From the NCBI GenBank assembly GCA_023213315.1, contig JAKCPI010007886.1, forward strand, positions 20,180 to 84,179: a DNA stretch of 64,000 bases, given 5' to 3'. Position numbers and translations under genes: made by a program. This DNA comes from Euborellia annulipes (taxonomy: Eukaryota; Arthropoda; Insecta; Dermaptera; Anisolabididae). The notes under the pieces were generated by a model, which worked only from the letters and a program-made list of their open reading frames with translations, was not told the DNA's origin and did no database searches. Position 1 is the stretch's first letter; every line of letters begins with the position of its first letter. Positions 31,823 through 42,905 of the stretch are shown one piece after another.

Positions 31823-31981
31823 AAATAATAAGTGTTAATTATAGAGACAATATTATTTTTTGAAATTGTCCTCACGGTTGACGTTTCGGCTTCATTCACG
31901 GACATTAATCAATTCAAAAGAGGATAGAAAAATGAGAGGCGCAGCTAGAGTTTTGTCTTTATTTATTTAATTCACACAGCT

Positions 31982-32014
31982 GACGTTTCAGTTCCGTAAT
32001 TGAACCATCTTCAG
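31982..32014 (-). ncRNA. hammerhead ribozyme-like motif
   Basis: Minus strand: CTGAAGA (32008-32014), extra T, stem II GGTTC/GAACT (5 bp, one G-T pair), GAAACGTC (31982-31989). Stem I pairs 4 of 5. Confidence 0.45.
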
Positions 32015-32177
32015 ACCTGGCGAAAAGTTATTATGAAAGTGTCACAGTGGATTATATACACATTGTTGATCTAAATCATATATATATATATAATACATAC
32101 ACAGTATGCGATGACCAGGTACATAAATGGTTGCAATCAACGAAAAAAATACACATTTTGTTTATTAGCAGCTATCT

Positions 32178-32209
32178 CTGAGGATGCCTTTACCTGGTGC
32201 CGAAACGTC
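32178..32209 (+). ncRNA. hammerhead-like motif, stem II decayed
   Basis: CTGAGGA (32178-32184) and GAAACGTC (32202-32209) are intact at normal spacing. The intervening gcctttacctggtgcc pairs poorly. Confidence 0.35.
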
Positions 32210-32232
32210 AATCGTGAGGTCAATATCAATAA

Positions 32233-32654
32233 AATAACAATTTCTTGCATAATTTTTTTTCCTGATTCAATTACTAAAAAATACTTAATATAATTCTATT
32301 GATGCAATTGAGATATTTATTTATTTATTTGAATGCCACGTTGTTATGTTTATTTATTTAACACGCTCTTATTATTATCGGACTATATTTTATATTTAAA
32401 ATAAATTGAGACAGAATATTGACATTTTATAGATAAATATCACTTATCATATGGCCTAAAAAAAAAAGTTAAACTCCATTTAAAATATTTATATAATAAA
32501 GTTCAATATTTGAATAGCCCTAAAAAATGTATAAATAAAACCTTTAGGCATTTATTTTTAAATTTCACGGCCTTTTTTTATAAACGATGATTTTTTAATA
32601 ATAGTGGGTTCGCTTCCCATCCTAAGCGAAGAATAATATTCGCAATTATTGAGT
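32233..32654. other. AT-rich spacer
   Basis: Contains gggttcgcttcccatcctaa near 32606, a SineK B-box relic. Confidence 0.4.
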
Positions 32655-32776
32655 GATAATTTATCGCATATAAAGGGAAGGAAGAGACAGACATACAAAG
32701 AACTGAAGGACTGTCTGTTCAGCTCGGGCAGCTCGTGGTCGCCATCCACGTACCCACAAGATGTGGGCCCCTGAGC
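32655..32776 (-). mobile_element. SineD fragment
   Basis: ggaagagacagacatacaaa to agatgtgggcccctgagc; the CTTCTT-side half is missing. Confidence 0.65.
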
Positions 32777-32921
32777 AAATTAAGGCATAATAAAAGTATT
32801 TTTTGCAAAAAAAGTATATAGACCCCCTATTTTTATAACGCTTTTATTTATTTTAAGTCATAAGAAGGGCCTTTCGAGCCGGGTTTTTATATATATATCT
32901 ATATATGATTCTACATATATG

Positions 32922-33157
32922 CCCAGACAGCTTGGAATATTACAGTAATTGTTGCAGGAATATTGTTTCCAATCTTGCTCAATAGTTTTTGACAATATTG
33001 CAGCAACGTTGATGATATATTGCAACTCAAACAGCAACATTGCAGCAATATTACTGCAATATTGCAAAAAGGCGGGCATGGGAATATTGCAGCAATATTT
33101 CTGCAATATTGCAACAATATTTGTGCAATATTGCTTCAATATTCCAAGCTGTCTGGG
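32922..33157. mobile_element. MITE with AATATTGC-rich interior
   Basis: Perfect 20-bp terminal inverted repeats CCCAGACAGCTTGGAATATT. The interior is a quasi-tandem array of the self-complementary word GCAATATTGC and variants (ttgcagcaatattac, attgcagcaatatttc), so almost the whole 236 bp can fold on itself on either strand. Flanks give no clear TSD. The open frames over it on both strands are by-products of this periodicity. Confidence 0.8.
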
Positions 33158-33552
33158 TGTTTATATACATTTTTTCTAAATTAAAGATTTTTAAGCCCAT
33201 GAACCTAAAAATGATTTAAAGACTATATGATGTTTAGGATCCGACCGAAGTTTCGATTTCGGTCAAAAACCAGCCAAAGTTTGAAATACTAAAAAAAAAA
33301 GGTCGGACCCTAATCGTTATATTTTTTTAAAAGGAATCTATAAACAATTTTTAGAGATGAAAAAGATTATAGTTCGGTGGAAAAGTGGTGTGATTTTTAC
33401 GTGAAACATTTAGATATGGGTAAAATTAATTATGGAGATAAATTAATTTAGATTTCATTTTCTTGTTTGCTTATATTGGCGAGATTTTAAGGCCTCGTTT
33501 AAGGAAAATAAATATAGGCCTATTTGTAATATTGATTGAAGATTGAGTGATG
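33158..33552. other. AT-rich spacer
   Basis: Nothing recognised. Confidence 0.4.
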
Positions 33553-33647
33553 TCGAGAGAATTATAATCCGAAACTCCTCTATCACGCTGATTTTTCGGC
33601 AAGAATGTAGGAAAGAAAAACAAAATTTTTTCTAAATGAGTATTATT

Positions 33648-33682
33648 AATATTTCGAAAGCACAAAGGCTCTTCTTCTTCAG
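33648..33682 (-). ncRNA. hammerhead-like motif, AT-AT stem III variant
   Basis: Minus strand CTGAAGA (33676-33682), extra A, stem II GAAG/CTTT-type, GAAATATT (33648-33655). Stem I is disrupted. Confidence 0.35.
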
Positions 33683-33762
33683 AGGAAGCTGAAACAATCA
33701 TAATGTTAACAAAAGTAATTTTTTTACCAAATAGTTTTAGATTTTAATATATAAGGCATATG

Positions 33763-33999
33763 CATTGGCGTAGCCAGAAATTTTTGATGGGGGGATCAAG
33801 AAATTTTTTCCAAAAATTTAAGATTATTTTAGGGTTTTTATAAATCATTTTGGTTTGTTTTTTTTTAGCTAGAGTAAATTATTATATTTTACTTTCTCTT
33901 ACCCTATGTGAAATATAATTTGTATTAAATATCTTCATGGCTTGGGTCCCATGGGGGGCGGGTTTGAACGCCCAAACCCCCTCCCTGGCTACGCCTATG
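33763..33999. mobile_element. hAT-like MITE
   Basis: Ends CATTGGCGTAGCCAG and CTGGCTACGCCTATG, perfect 8-bp TSD GGCATATG (33755-33762 and 34000-34007), 237 bp. Same family ends as 9744-10976. Confidence 0.85.
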
Positions 34000-34072
34000 G
34001 GCATATGTGCTTATATGCTATATGTAAAACTATTATAAAAATTATTTTTGTTAACATTATGATTGTTTTAGC

Positions 34073-34117
34073 TTCCTCTGAAGAAGAAGAGCTTTTGTGC
34101 CTTCGAAATATTAGGAA
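34073..34117 (+). ncRNA. hammerhead ribozyme-like motif, AT-AT stem III variant
   Basis: Stem I TTCCT (34073-34077)/AGGAA (34113-34117), CTGAAGA (34078-34084), extra A, stem II GAAG (34086-34089)/CTTC (34101-34104), GAAATATT (34105-34112). Stem III AT/AT is again palindromic and the cleavage triplet would be AUU, allowed by the NUH rule. Confidence 0.5.
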
Positions 34118-34197
34118 TAATACTCATTTGGAAAAATTTTTGTTTTTCTTTCTTACATTCTTGCAGAAAAATCAGCGTCAGAGGAGTTTCGGATTAT

Positions 34198-35329
34198 TTG
34201 TAATATTGTTTGTTCATTGTGAAAAAATCTAAAAATATTTCCAAGAATTTCGTCATCAAGAGATATCTTTTTCATCCAAAAAAATGGGAATAGAGAGCAC
34301 AAACAAATGACACAGGTCACATTCAGAATTTCGTGACAAATTCGAGACTAAAAAAATTATTTTATTGATTTAATTTAAATCTGTTTTTAAACTCTCCCTA
34401 GATAATCAATTAATATGAACATCCTATTATTGAACATATTAATCAAAGACTTAGACAAATTTGTAATAGATGAAGCAACTTCATTAATCATCTCCCTTTT
34501 GACTTCCATCTCTAAATCGAATGGATTTTTTTTTTTTTGACCATGACGCTAGAAGGAAATTTAAAAAAGAACATGCAAATTCTCTCTCTTTTCTTATCAT
34601 TTAGGATCATTCATGAAAATGTTGAAAAGCACGAAAACGTTATCAGCCTGACTTGATATTAATATTACGATATCTCCCTCGCTCAAAGGTCCTATATCTT
34701 AATTGAATAAAAAAAAAAAAATATTAAAAATTGGCTGTCTAGAAATAGATGAGATAATAATAAAAATATTTACAAGGGGAGTAAGCCACCCTAAAAGTAA
34801 TTTTAAAAAAATTTACATATTTAAAAATTTTACAATTCTTCAATCAATATTATAAAAAATAAAACTGATTTCGTTGTTAAAAAAAAATTATTCAAAATTT
34901 TTCCTCAAACAGATGATTATTATTAATTTTTATTGATGGTTCTTAGAATGTTTGTAAATTATTTAAATTATATCCCCGAATATGTTTAAAACCAATATCA
35001 ATTTTCGTAAATGATTTATCTCTCTTTCTCTTTCACTCTTTATTTACAATAAAGACGAGCTTGATCTATCATTAAGGATTTTAGAAAATTAGGCTCCTAA
35101 TAGCAACGAATAAACGATCGATGAGAACATTCTATTTAAATGTTGTTTCGAATTTTGTGGAAAATTAACAATTACATATTCTTACTCAGGGCAAATGGTG
35201 AAAGAAGAGAATTTGGAGATGTTTATAAAAGGAAAAGAATAGATTTGTGTTCAGATATTGAAGAAATTTGATTATTATTTTTTCATCTTAAGGAAATGGA
35301 TTTGCAGCCATTATTTTTTCTTTTTTTTG
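34198..35329. other. AT-rich non-coding stretch
   Basis: No gene, RNA or repeat that I can support. Confidence 0.45.
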
Positions 35330-35640
35330 GAATGGGTGCATAAGGTCCGAAGCCCTTTAACTTATGGTCACATGCAGCCAGGAAGAAAATAAAAACAAAA
35401 GGAGAAGCATAAAAGGGGAACTCAACTGCGGGAACTGAGAAGATGCCTGTTAAGATTAGACTTGAAAGTCTGAAGATTGTAGGTTTGGAGAAGATAGACG
35501 CAGGGAGCTTGTTCCGAGAAGAAAGGAAGATTGGAATTGACTAGTTCTATTAGTTGAGAGATGAGCAGCATAGGGATGCTGGGACTATGCCTCTCTTGTG
35601 TTCCATGTATATGTTGCATTGGGTGGGATAATTGATTTTA
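35330..35640 (-). pseudogene. non-LTR retrotransposon RT C-terminal remnant
   Basis: Minus-strand translation gives FFSEQAPCVYLLQTYNLQTF then KSNLNRHLLS, resembling the C-terminal 'FFS...W..LP..YNLQTFK.N.NRHLL' end of many LINE polymerases. The expected WNSLP part is destroyed by a frameshift (another frame reads FLLGTSSLRLSSP). Downstream the 3' region ends near an A-rich tail (aaaaaaaagaaaaa reversed, about 35311-35325). Only a 5'-truncated piece remains. The family (Jockey-like or other) cannot be fixed. Confidence 0.45.
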
Positions 35641-36824
35641 ATTCGGGAGGAGAGATCTGATGATTATAATTAATTTCCCAAAACATTTAAAAGGGTCATG
35701 TCTAAAGCCCCTTCCCCCACAAAAAAAATAAAAAAAGTGAAACATTTAGAAAATTTTAAATACTTTTAGAAATTATAAAAAATATTTTATAATCTTGATG
35801 TTACAATTAATTCTTCAATACGAAAATATAGATCTCCAGCCACTTTACATAATGAAAAAAAAAAAAAAAACTTCAAGTCATTCATGCAAAGTACCTTAAT
35901 AAAGTTTTTATTTATATTTCTATAAAAAATTTAATTTATTATATCAGAAGCAGCAAACACAATAAGAAAAAAAAGTCCATGAGAAAAAAAAAAGAGTTGA
36001 GAGAGAAATTATATGTTAATTAAATGGAATAAATATTAACTCTGAGAGCGTAATTATATTAAGAGTTATTAATCAAGAGGGACCCGTAGAACGAGATTAA
36101 AGCGCATTCCTCGAGGACCGACCGTTACGTTAACCTCGTCAGCTCGTTTCCTCTTTTGTTATTCCTTATTATTATTTTCGATCTAATTTAATTATATATT
36201 TATTTATTTATTTGTTAAAAGACATGTTGTTCAAACATTTAATTCGCAGATTAGATAAAAAGAATTTTTTTTTTAGTCTGTTCTACCCGAAATACAACTC
36301 CAAACGGGTTTGTTGTTGTTTATTTTTTTTTTTTTGTCGTTTATCATATTGATGAGGGAATAATAGCATATTAATTGAGTAATTATCATTATTTATTATA
36401 TACACAAAGTCGTGGATAAAATAACGAGGTTTTTATTAGGTATCTATTTAATTTTAATATTTGGGTGATCAAAAAAAAAAAAATAATATAAAATTCCAGT
36501 CAATCCATTTTAGAAAAAAAAGACAAGGGTAATAAAAATTGACTTATTTCTCCATCTGCCAGGTAGAAAAATAAAAATAAAAAAAATGCGTATATAAAAT
36601 TCGTCGGACACTCTATTTATCAAGATAAAATTCCATCACTTTTTTTTTTACTTCGCTCTTTAAAATGAATAAATAAATAAGCTACTCAACAATTGGTCGG
36701 GAACACTTCGTTTTTTTTTAAGGAAGTTATTATAATTATACATTTTTATATATTTCTAAGTAAATTTAAAATTTGATCAAAATGATTTACTTAATTCAAT
36801 TAAATGTTTAATAAATTAATTGGA
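35641..36824. other. AT-rich non-coding stretch
   Basis: A short less AT-rich patch at about 36085-36150 has no open frame of note. Confidence 0.4.
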
Positions 36825-37205
36825 TCTCACCACAATAGCCCTCAGGAAACTCTACGAGGAGAGGGAGTTGATGTGACATCCCGTCATGTGGAAGGGACGT
36901 AAAGAAGGTTCCCTCTCAGTGATGCATTCTTCGAAAGGAGTCTGTGAGGGAGTCCTCCTCAACTAGGACATCCTCCATAGCATAGAAGAGGTTGGATTAA
37001 AGGAACTGGGTGAAACTCGAAATAAGGATTAGTTCACTAGCTAGAAACGAACGCAGGAGGAGGAGTTAGAGATAGGAAATAATGTAACTTCACGGGGTGC
37101 CGGTAGATGGTTACGGCCAGAGGCCGGTTGGGTTTGAGGTGTGTGTCTTCGTACACGAAAGCACCTCGGGCAAATAAACGGGGATCCCGATAGGAATTTC
37201 AAATA
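36825..37205. other. GC-richer island, no ORF
   Basis: About 380 bp of nearly balanced base composition in AT-rich surroundings (caataccctcagg-type start near 36833, ggccagaggccggttgggtt at about 37118). No long open frame on either strand that looks protein-like, and no internal repeats. Could be a non-coding exon, an old transposon or a decayed gene. Confidence 0.3.
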
Positions 37206-37210
37206 ATAAT

Positions 37211-37423
37211 CTTCTTCTTTCTTCGCCTTTAATCCCGTGATGCGGGGTCGGCGGATCATTGTGACCGGGAAGAAAAAGAACAGGCCGGCCCGTCGCACGG
37301 TCTGACTCCTGTTGAAAATATAGAAGGGAAGAGACTGGCATGCAAAGAACAGTACTGCCAGTCCCAGCTAGGGCAGCTCGTGGTCGCCATCCACGTACCC
37401 ACAAGATGTGGGTCCCTGAGCTT
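37211..37423 (-). mobile_element. SineD copy with 18-bp TSD
   Basis: CTTCTTCTTTCTTCGCC to acaagatgtgggtccctgag. Flanked by ggaatttcaaataataat (37193-37210) and the same with one extra A (37424-37442). The length and A-rich nature of the TSD mark target-primed reverse transcription. This copy defines the family's borders. Confidence 0.85.
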
Positions 37424-37442
37424 GGAATTTCAAAATAATAAT

Positions 37443-37590
37443 AAAATTTATATATATATTTATTTAGGCTATTTTAGCAAGAGAAGGGGTAGGGGGCTCC
37501 TCCCCTTCTAGCTCCGCCCAAAAATAATTTTTTAATTTTATTTAGACTCTTAAAAAGGTAAAGCTTTTGCCTCAAAATCAGTAAAAAAAA
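37443..37590. repeat. dispersed repeat, inverted copy of 19805-20400
   Basis: ggaggag/ctcctcc block (ctccccttctagctccgccc), then ttttatttagactcttaaaa and aggtaaagcttttgcctcaa, inverted relative to 19805-20400 and holding a single 24-bp unit. Confidence 0.65.
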
Positions 37591-38689
37591 AAAACTTAAA
37601 TTAAAAAAAAAGTAGATAATCCTAAAACGAGTTCGAAACTAAATATTTAAATAGATTCCATAGAGAAAAAAAAAATTAATTTTGTATTTTGCAATTAGAA
37701 AAAAAATTTGAAAATAATCCATCTTTGAATGAATAAAGCGAAGGCCTCAAAATGATGACCAAATTGAGTGGAAAGAATTAGACAAGTTTTTGCCTTATTA
37801 AGATTTTTAAGTCTTTTTTTTTTTATCGAAAAAAAAAAAAAAAATATTTCCCAAGGCGTTTCTCACTAAATATCGGAAACAAAAATAATTATATTAAAAA
37901 AAAAACATACTTAATTTAAATCTCAATAACTTTTATTGTATTTGAAGAATTTAATTTAATGAAATGAAATTCTCAACCGGCGCAGACACTCGCTCTTTTT
38001 TTTTTTTTTCCTCTCTTGATCAAGATAAAATTCCATCCCAAGTTGTTTCTCTCACTCATAAAATCCATGAATGAATGAATAAATAATAGCCAATAAAATT
38101 AGGCCACATTTTATTATTTATTAAAAATAAATCTTTATTTTTTATTAAACAAAGTCCCACCTTTTGTGATATTTATTATTAATCTTTGACGTTTAGTATT
38201 TGGTTACCGGTATAAATACTATCGACTATTCGATTATTCATTGAATTTTAAATAAATTTTATCTAAACATTTCCTTCAATATATTTCTAAAAATAGGCAA
38301 GGAATAATAAGCCAAGGGGTTAGAAAAAGAAAATCTAAACCCTGCTAAATAAAAGCTGACCTGAAGTAATTAAACTTTTAACCTCCATTTTATAATTTCC
38401 CCCACTTGCTGTTAAATAAATTAAATTTTAGCTATCTATTTACTAGAAAAATTGTATTTAATAGATGATAAATGAAATAATATTCCGATCCAAGTGCTAT
38501 AATTTAAAATAACACTCGAAATATCTATAATTTTAATAATAGATTTATTTTATTTTGATTGATTCATTTTTTTTTTTATTACAACTCAAGTTAAATTGAT
38601 TCCCTCTCTTCGCTGGGATTAAATAGCTGACATGTTGATGAAATTTAAATAATACGATACAAATAATTCAGGAATATTTTTTTACATCA
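37591..38689. other. AT-rich non-coding stretch
   Basis: Homopolymer runs. Nothing assignable. Confidence 0.45.
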
Positions 38690-38790
38690 TTTAGTATCCA
38701 AATGATTTAAATAAATATTCATCGGACTGGCTGGGATCCGAGCCTACTCCCCTTGGCTTTTAGATTATCAAAAACCTCTCGGCCATCTAA
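38690..38790 (-). repeat. SineG head fragment, decayed
   Basis: tttagtatccaaatgattta, catcggactggctgggatcc; the B box reads ggctcggatcc reversed, with the T-loop mutated. Confidence 0.45.
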
Positions 38791-38829
38791 TTTTGAATGC
38801 CCCTAGATAAAAGGTTAGAGGTGAAAAAA

Positions 38830-39145
38830 GTTTGGGAACCCCTAGTCCAGTGGCGTCATTTCAACTTTTTCTTGAGGGGGGCAAATTTTTTCTTGGGGGG
38901 GGGCAAACATTTTTTTTCTTAAAATTTACTTACAAATAGGTACTCAAATTTAGGCCAAGCTTAACATATTTAAAAGGTTAAAAATTAATTGCTTTAATTT
39001 TGTAGGGCAGTTTCTATACTCGTAGATGTATTTTGGAGTATTTTATTTTGAATAATATAAAATTTTATAAAAATCAGAGCCCTTGGGGGGGCAAATGCCC
39101 CTCCGCCCCCCCAAATTTAGAGGCCAAAAATTGGGAACCCCTAGT
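38830..39145. repeat. hAT-like terminal relics
   Basis: ttgggaacccctagtc occurs twice (about 38851-38866 and 39131-39146), each like the inner-to-outer end of an hAT element, enclosing a G-run-rich 265 bp. Probably one MITE inserted at another's end, giving an apparent target repeat. Confidence 0.4.
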
Positions 39146-39146
39146 C

Positions 39147-40317
39147 TATTATTCCAGTTTGCGTGGGCCTTTTACCCTCGTGCAAGAGATGAATAATTTA
39201 TTTTAATAATTATCTAAATATTTGGCAAGAACCCCTCTCCACCCCTTAGTGGAAATCATATTTATATATTATAAATACGCAATTAATACAAACGAGAGAA
39301 TAAAATAAAGTTGATAAAAAAAATTTTCACTGGAAATTGTTGAAAATATTTTACTAAGAAAATTTTATTAAATATTTAATTTTTATTTTTTTATATATAT
39401 AAAAGCTATTAGATGGAAATATACAGTATATATTTATTTTTATAAATAATTTCCTTTGTATAAAATATATAAAACAAATTTAATAAATAAAAAAAAAAAA
39501 AGGAAATTGGCTTTTCCCTTTCACATCTTTTTTTATATTTTTAATTTTACTTGTTTTTTATATAACCAAATATTTGATACAAAATTCAATAATTTAATAA
39601 TGACAAAATATTTAATATATATTTATTTTTTTTTTTTATTTTTTTCAATATTTCCCTCTTGAAAATATATAATAATTTATTATATCGATGCATTCATTCT
39701 AATTTCATTTTTAATATATACATATTATCATTTAATATAATAAAAAATTTTAATTAAAAATGAAATTGGATGAATAAAGAACATAAAGATCAAATAATAA
39801 TACACAAAAAAAAAAAATTGGAAGGAGGGAGTTAATTTTATAATAATAAAAATTGAATTTGATTCGTTAAAGTCGTTAAGTGGATGTCCAGGATGATGAA
39901 GATGATGATGATGATGATGGGAATCCTCGGAATGGGACGTTTCTTTGAATTCCCCATTAGACAAGACAATTTCATTGTCTCGGGAGAGGGAGGGACTTGA
40001 GGGAGGGGAGGGGCTAAGGGATGAGACATCCGGAGGGGTAATTGAGTGAGGAATTTAAGTCTCGAATAAAAAATTTATAGATTTTTAAATACAACTCTTT
40101 TTTTTCTTCTTTAATTCCCACAAATTTTATTAGATTTCTTTTAATTGCCCTCAATTAATTAAATATTCAAAACTAATAAAAAATTTTAAATTCACTTGAG
40201 GCTAATTATAAATTTTTAATTTTTTGTATATTGTATATATTAGTGAGCATCCATTTTTAGAAGGGCGGGGCGAGGGGAGGGGATTATTTAAATACCTTTT
40301 TTACTGTTCAAAAATTG
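39147..40317. other. AT-rich region with (GAT)n
   Basis: (GAT)n at about 39892-39919 and a purine-rich patch to 40030. The His-rich frame over it is repeat-driven. No gene. Confidence 0.5.
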
Positions 40318-40457
40318 CCCTTCAACCAAGGCTCAGAGGTATAGCATTCGCTTCTGGAACCAAAGGTCGAGGGTTCCAGAAAAAAATTCAATTGAATTGA
40401 ATACCCATCAATTGAAATAAATATAGGATCTAAATGGCCTCAGATGTCGAGAAATAC
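40318..40457 (+). mobile_element. SineK copy
   Basis: A tRNA-like head (ggctcagaggtatagcattc, ggtcgagggttccag), then gaataaatataggatctaaa and tggcctcagatgtcgagaaa, the SineK tail in plus orientation. The B box is diverged. Confidence 0.55.
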
Positions 40458-40838
40458 CTTAAGATGCACTAATTTTGGGAGATTTCAGCGGTCACAATTT
40501 TGAAGCTATCGACCTCAATTTTTTTTTTTAAATTAAAGCTATTTAAAATGTCTACAACTTATAGAAGCCATTTTTTTGATTTTCGAAAAAATAAATTTTT
40601 TTTTTTAGATTAATCGCATTAAATAAAAGATATTTTAAAAAAATCCGCTCTATATCTTTTAGATAATTAAATTAGTAATCTTTGTGTTAAAAAATAATTA
40701 ATTTTTTACCCTTAATTAATTCGTTGGAATCTTTCAAATAAAATGAAATAAATCCCTTGTATTCCTATGTGAAAAACTAACGCCATCTCTTGCCGCCTAG
40801 AGTAACCAGCTTCTGAATCGGCTATTAACGGCGCACCT
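40458..40838 (-). mobile_element. MITE-H copy 1
   Basis: Matches 48077-48469 in inverse orientation over about 370 bp (taacgccatctcttgccg, gcgattaatct reversed, ttttgggagat). The right end keeps gcgcacctt; the left end has lost the outer part of the inverted repeat. A further end fragment lies at about 40890-40915 (ggcttttcgagacgcgaacc). Confidence 0.65.
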
Positions 40839-41089
40839 TAATATATGGGGATATGAGATTTCACTGGGTTTTAAATAAAAGAAATATTTGGCTTTTCGAG
40901 ACGCGAACCTTAAACAAATAAAAAAAAAAATTTGGGATAATCTTTAGGCCAAAATTTTTCTTAGTCTACATTATAATAAATATTCTTAAATAAGGAATTT
41001 TACTGTTCATGTGATGTTGATGTGAAAATTATAATAAAATAAATTAATATTTCATTTTTCAATTTTATTAGCGAGTGTATTCCGTTTCT
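40839..41089. other. spacer with MITE-H fragment
   Basis: See MITE-H. Otherwise AT-rich. Confidence 0.4.
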
Positions 41090-41121
41090 GACAGTTTCGG
41101 CTCAATGCCATCCATCATCAG
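41090..41121 (-). ncRNA. hammerhead-like motif, decayed
   Basis: Minus strand CTGATGA (41115-41121), extra T, GG...CC stem II, GAAACTGTC (41090-41098) with one base inserted in the stem III/cleavage region. No stem I. Confidence 0.3.
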
Positions 41122-41593
41122 GCCTGCAAAGAACAATTAACAAATTATTAATAAATCTTAACATTTAAGAAAATTCCTTGTCTATGAATATTTATTAAAA
41201 AAAAAATCTGTTTCCCTTCTAATTAACTTGAACTAAACAGTACAATAAATTTGAAATTTAAATAAAATAAAATGGCTGTTGAGCCCTTTAATATTGTACG
41301 AAAAATTCTTCTCCAGATTTAAAAAAAAAAAAAAAACCTACGAAGAATGTCTAAATATCAAAATCAATTATCGTCAATCCCGATAAAAGTGAGGTTTAGA
41401 TAAATCTGTAAAATGACTCCGTTTTTTCTTGATAAAGGGTGTTTTGGTTGCCGGTAGATAGTCAACCCAAATGACTTCTATCACCATTTTTTATTTTTAT
41501 TAAAATGGATTCCAAGAATGGATTGATCTTTTTTTTCTACTCTATCAATAATTCTAACCTTTAAGATATATTTTCTTTGACTGGAAATTGTGT
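41122..41593. other. AT-rich spacer
   Basis: Nothing recognised. Confidence 0.4.
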
Positions 41594-41789
41594 ATATTTT
41601 TGAGTATTAAGTAGGCAGCCAGGATGAGAAATAAAACTCTATTTTATTTCAATTTGCTCGTCGACGTTTCCCAGACCAGGTCCTGAGGAAGGGGGCGATT
41701 AGCACCCGAAACGTCGACGAGCAAATTGAAATAAAATAGTGTTTTATTTCTCATCCTGACTGCCTACCTAGTACTCAATAATATATCTA
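41594..41789. repeat. foldback element with one hammerhead-like motif
   Basis: Arms about 41594-41670 and 41708-41789 (gtaggcagccaggatgagaa against ttctcatcctgactgcctac; ctcgtcgacgtttc against gaaacgtcgacgag). The inverted identity stops exactly at GAAAC; the ribozyme-like segment 41680-41718 is in the loop. Confidence 0.75.
41680..41718 (+). ncRNA. hammerhead ribozyme-like motif
   Basis: GTC (41680-41682)/GAC (41716-41718) stem I, CTGAGGA (41683-41689), extra A, stem II GGGGGC/GCACCC (5 of 6), loop GATTA, GAAACGTC (41708-41715). Confidence 0.5.
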
Positions 41790-42594
41790 ACCTTTAATTT
41801 TAATCCTCTTCAAAAAATAAATAAAGAAACGCTCTCTATAAATATTAATTAAATTCCCAAACGATTTATTTTGACATCGGAATAATTTACTGACCAAAAC
41901 AATTTAAATAAAAAAAAAAAAGTGAAAATGAAAAATGTCTTTTATGATAAAAATCACCCCAGCCTAAAAAAAAAAAAATCCAGTCAATATTTTGACGTAA
42001 AAAGGCGATAGAAAGGATAGAGAGAGAAGGGAGACTTGTGAAAGAAATTTCAGGCATTTCTTTTAAAATGCAAACGACCCTTCGTTTCGCGTGACTCAAG
42101 TCATATTCGCAGTCAACCTAAAAAAAAAAAAAGACCGGGGTGGAGAGAGTAAATAAAAACAAATAGAAATCTAAAAAATAACGATCAAGAGGTGAAATAT
42201 TTCCCAGCGGATGCTGATAACATCCTTGACGACAGATAGACGGGAGAAATAAATTTTTTTTTCTTCTTTTTAAAACATATAACGTTATCGTTTGAATTTT
42301 TATTTATGATTCGAACGCGTTTTTCTAAGAAGCTAAACCCTTTTTCTATCCTCTCTTTTTTTTTTTATTACACACAGGTAAAACAATCGGTGAGAATTTA
42401 TAGGCCTACATTTATAAATAAAAAAAAAAACGCAGGTCTTATTTGTTTGATCTTTTTTCCTTATTACTAGGCCGCGCCGCCCCCTGGACCTCCCTCCAGC
42501 TGGCTCTGGCTCGCCTGCGGCGGACCCTCGCCTTTTCTTAATTAAGAGAACCCGTGCCCGTGCCGCCCACCTTTGCTCTAGACAGGGAGGCTTT
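41790..42594. other. AT-rich stretch with GC patch
   Basis: A GC-rich patch at about 42470-42545 (ccgcgccgccccctggac, cctgcggcggaccctcgcc) resembles hAT-like termini such as 10800. No ORF. Confidence 0.4.
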
Positions 42595-42700
42595 TTTTAA
42601 TAAAAAAAAACATCACACTTTTTCCCACTCACACTCATATTTACACAGTCTTTTCGGCAACTTAGGCTATTTAAAACTTGTAACGATATTCGTATGTTAT
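42595..42700 (-). repeat. SineG tail fragment
   Basis: T/A run, acatcacactttttcccact, gtcttttcggcaacttagg. The head is missing. Confidence 0.6.
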
Positions 42701-42715
42701 TAATACGCGAGTAAC

Positions 42716-42905
42716 TTTAAGAATTAATAACTCAAAAAGTTATAGGAATTTCGCGATGAAAATAATTTTCCTGTAATCCCTAGAAGGTCCTCTTTAAGCA
42801 TATAAAATTTCGTTTCAAAATTCCAACGGCAAGTTCGTCAAATAAAGCGTAACGAACGGACGGACGGACGGACAGACAGACAGATTTTAGCGAATTATAT
42901 ACCGT
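42716..42905 (-). repeat. fragment of the 9744 hAT-like element interior
   Basis: ttaataactcaaaaagttat, aggaatttcgcgatgaaaa, ttcctgtaatccctagaagg, then (GGAC)n/(GACA)n at 42856-42884, inverse to about 9955-10115. The tetranucleotide run is at the corresponding place in both. Confidence 0.6.

Larger units (their letters stand above)
31856..32232. repeat. inverted-repeat element with hammerhead-like motifs
   Basis: Short arms 31856-31886 and 32203-32232 (gtcctcacggttgacg against cgtcaatcgtgagg) end exactly at GAAACGTC. A second unrelated motif lies between them at 31982-32014, so two elements are nested. Confidence 0.55.
33553..34197. repeat. foldback element with hammerhead-like motifs, hAT MITE in loop
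   Basis: Arms about 33553-33724 and 34039-34197 inverted (gttaacaaaagtaat against attatttttgttaac; cctctatcacgctgattttt against aaaaatcagcgtcagagg). The MITE at 33763-33999 fills most of the loop. Confidence 0.75.

Noticed and set aside
32858..33179. Three overlapping 68-93 codon ORFs with Cys-Asn-Ile repeats
   Set aside because: Produced by the GCAATATTGC-rich MITE on both strands.
36825..37205. rRNA or snRNA gene in the GC-richer island
   Set aside because: No recognisable rRNA or spliceosomal RNA motif or conserved promoter element.
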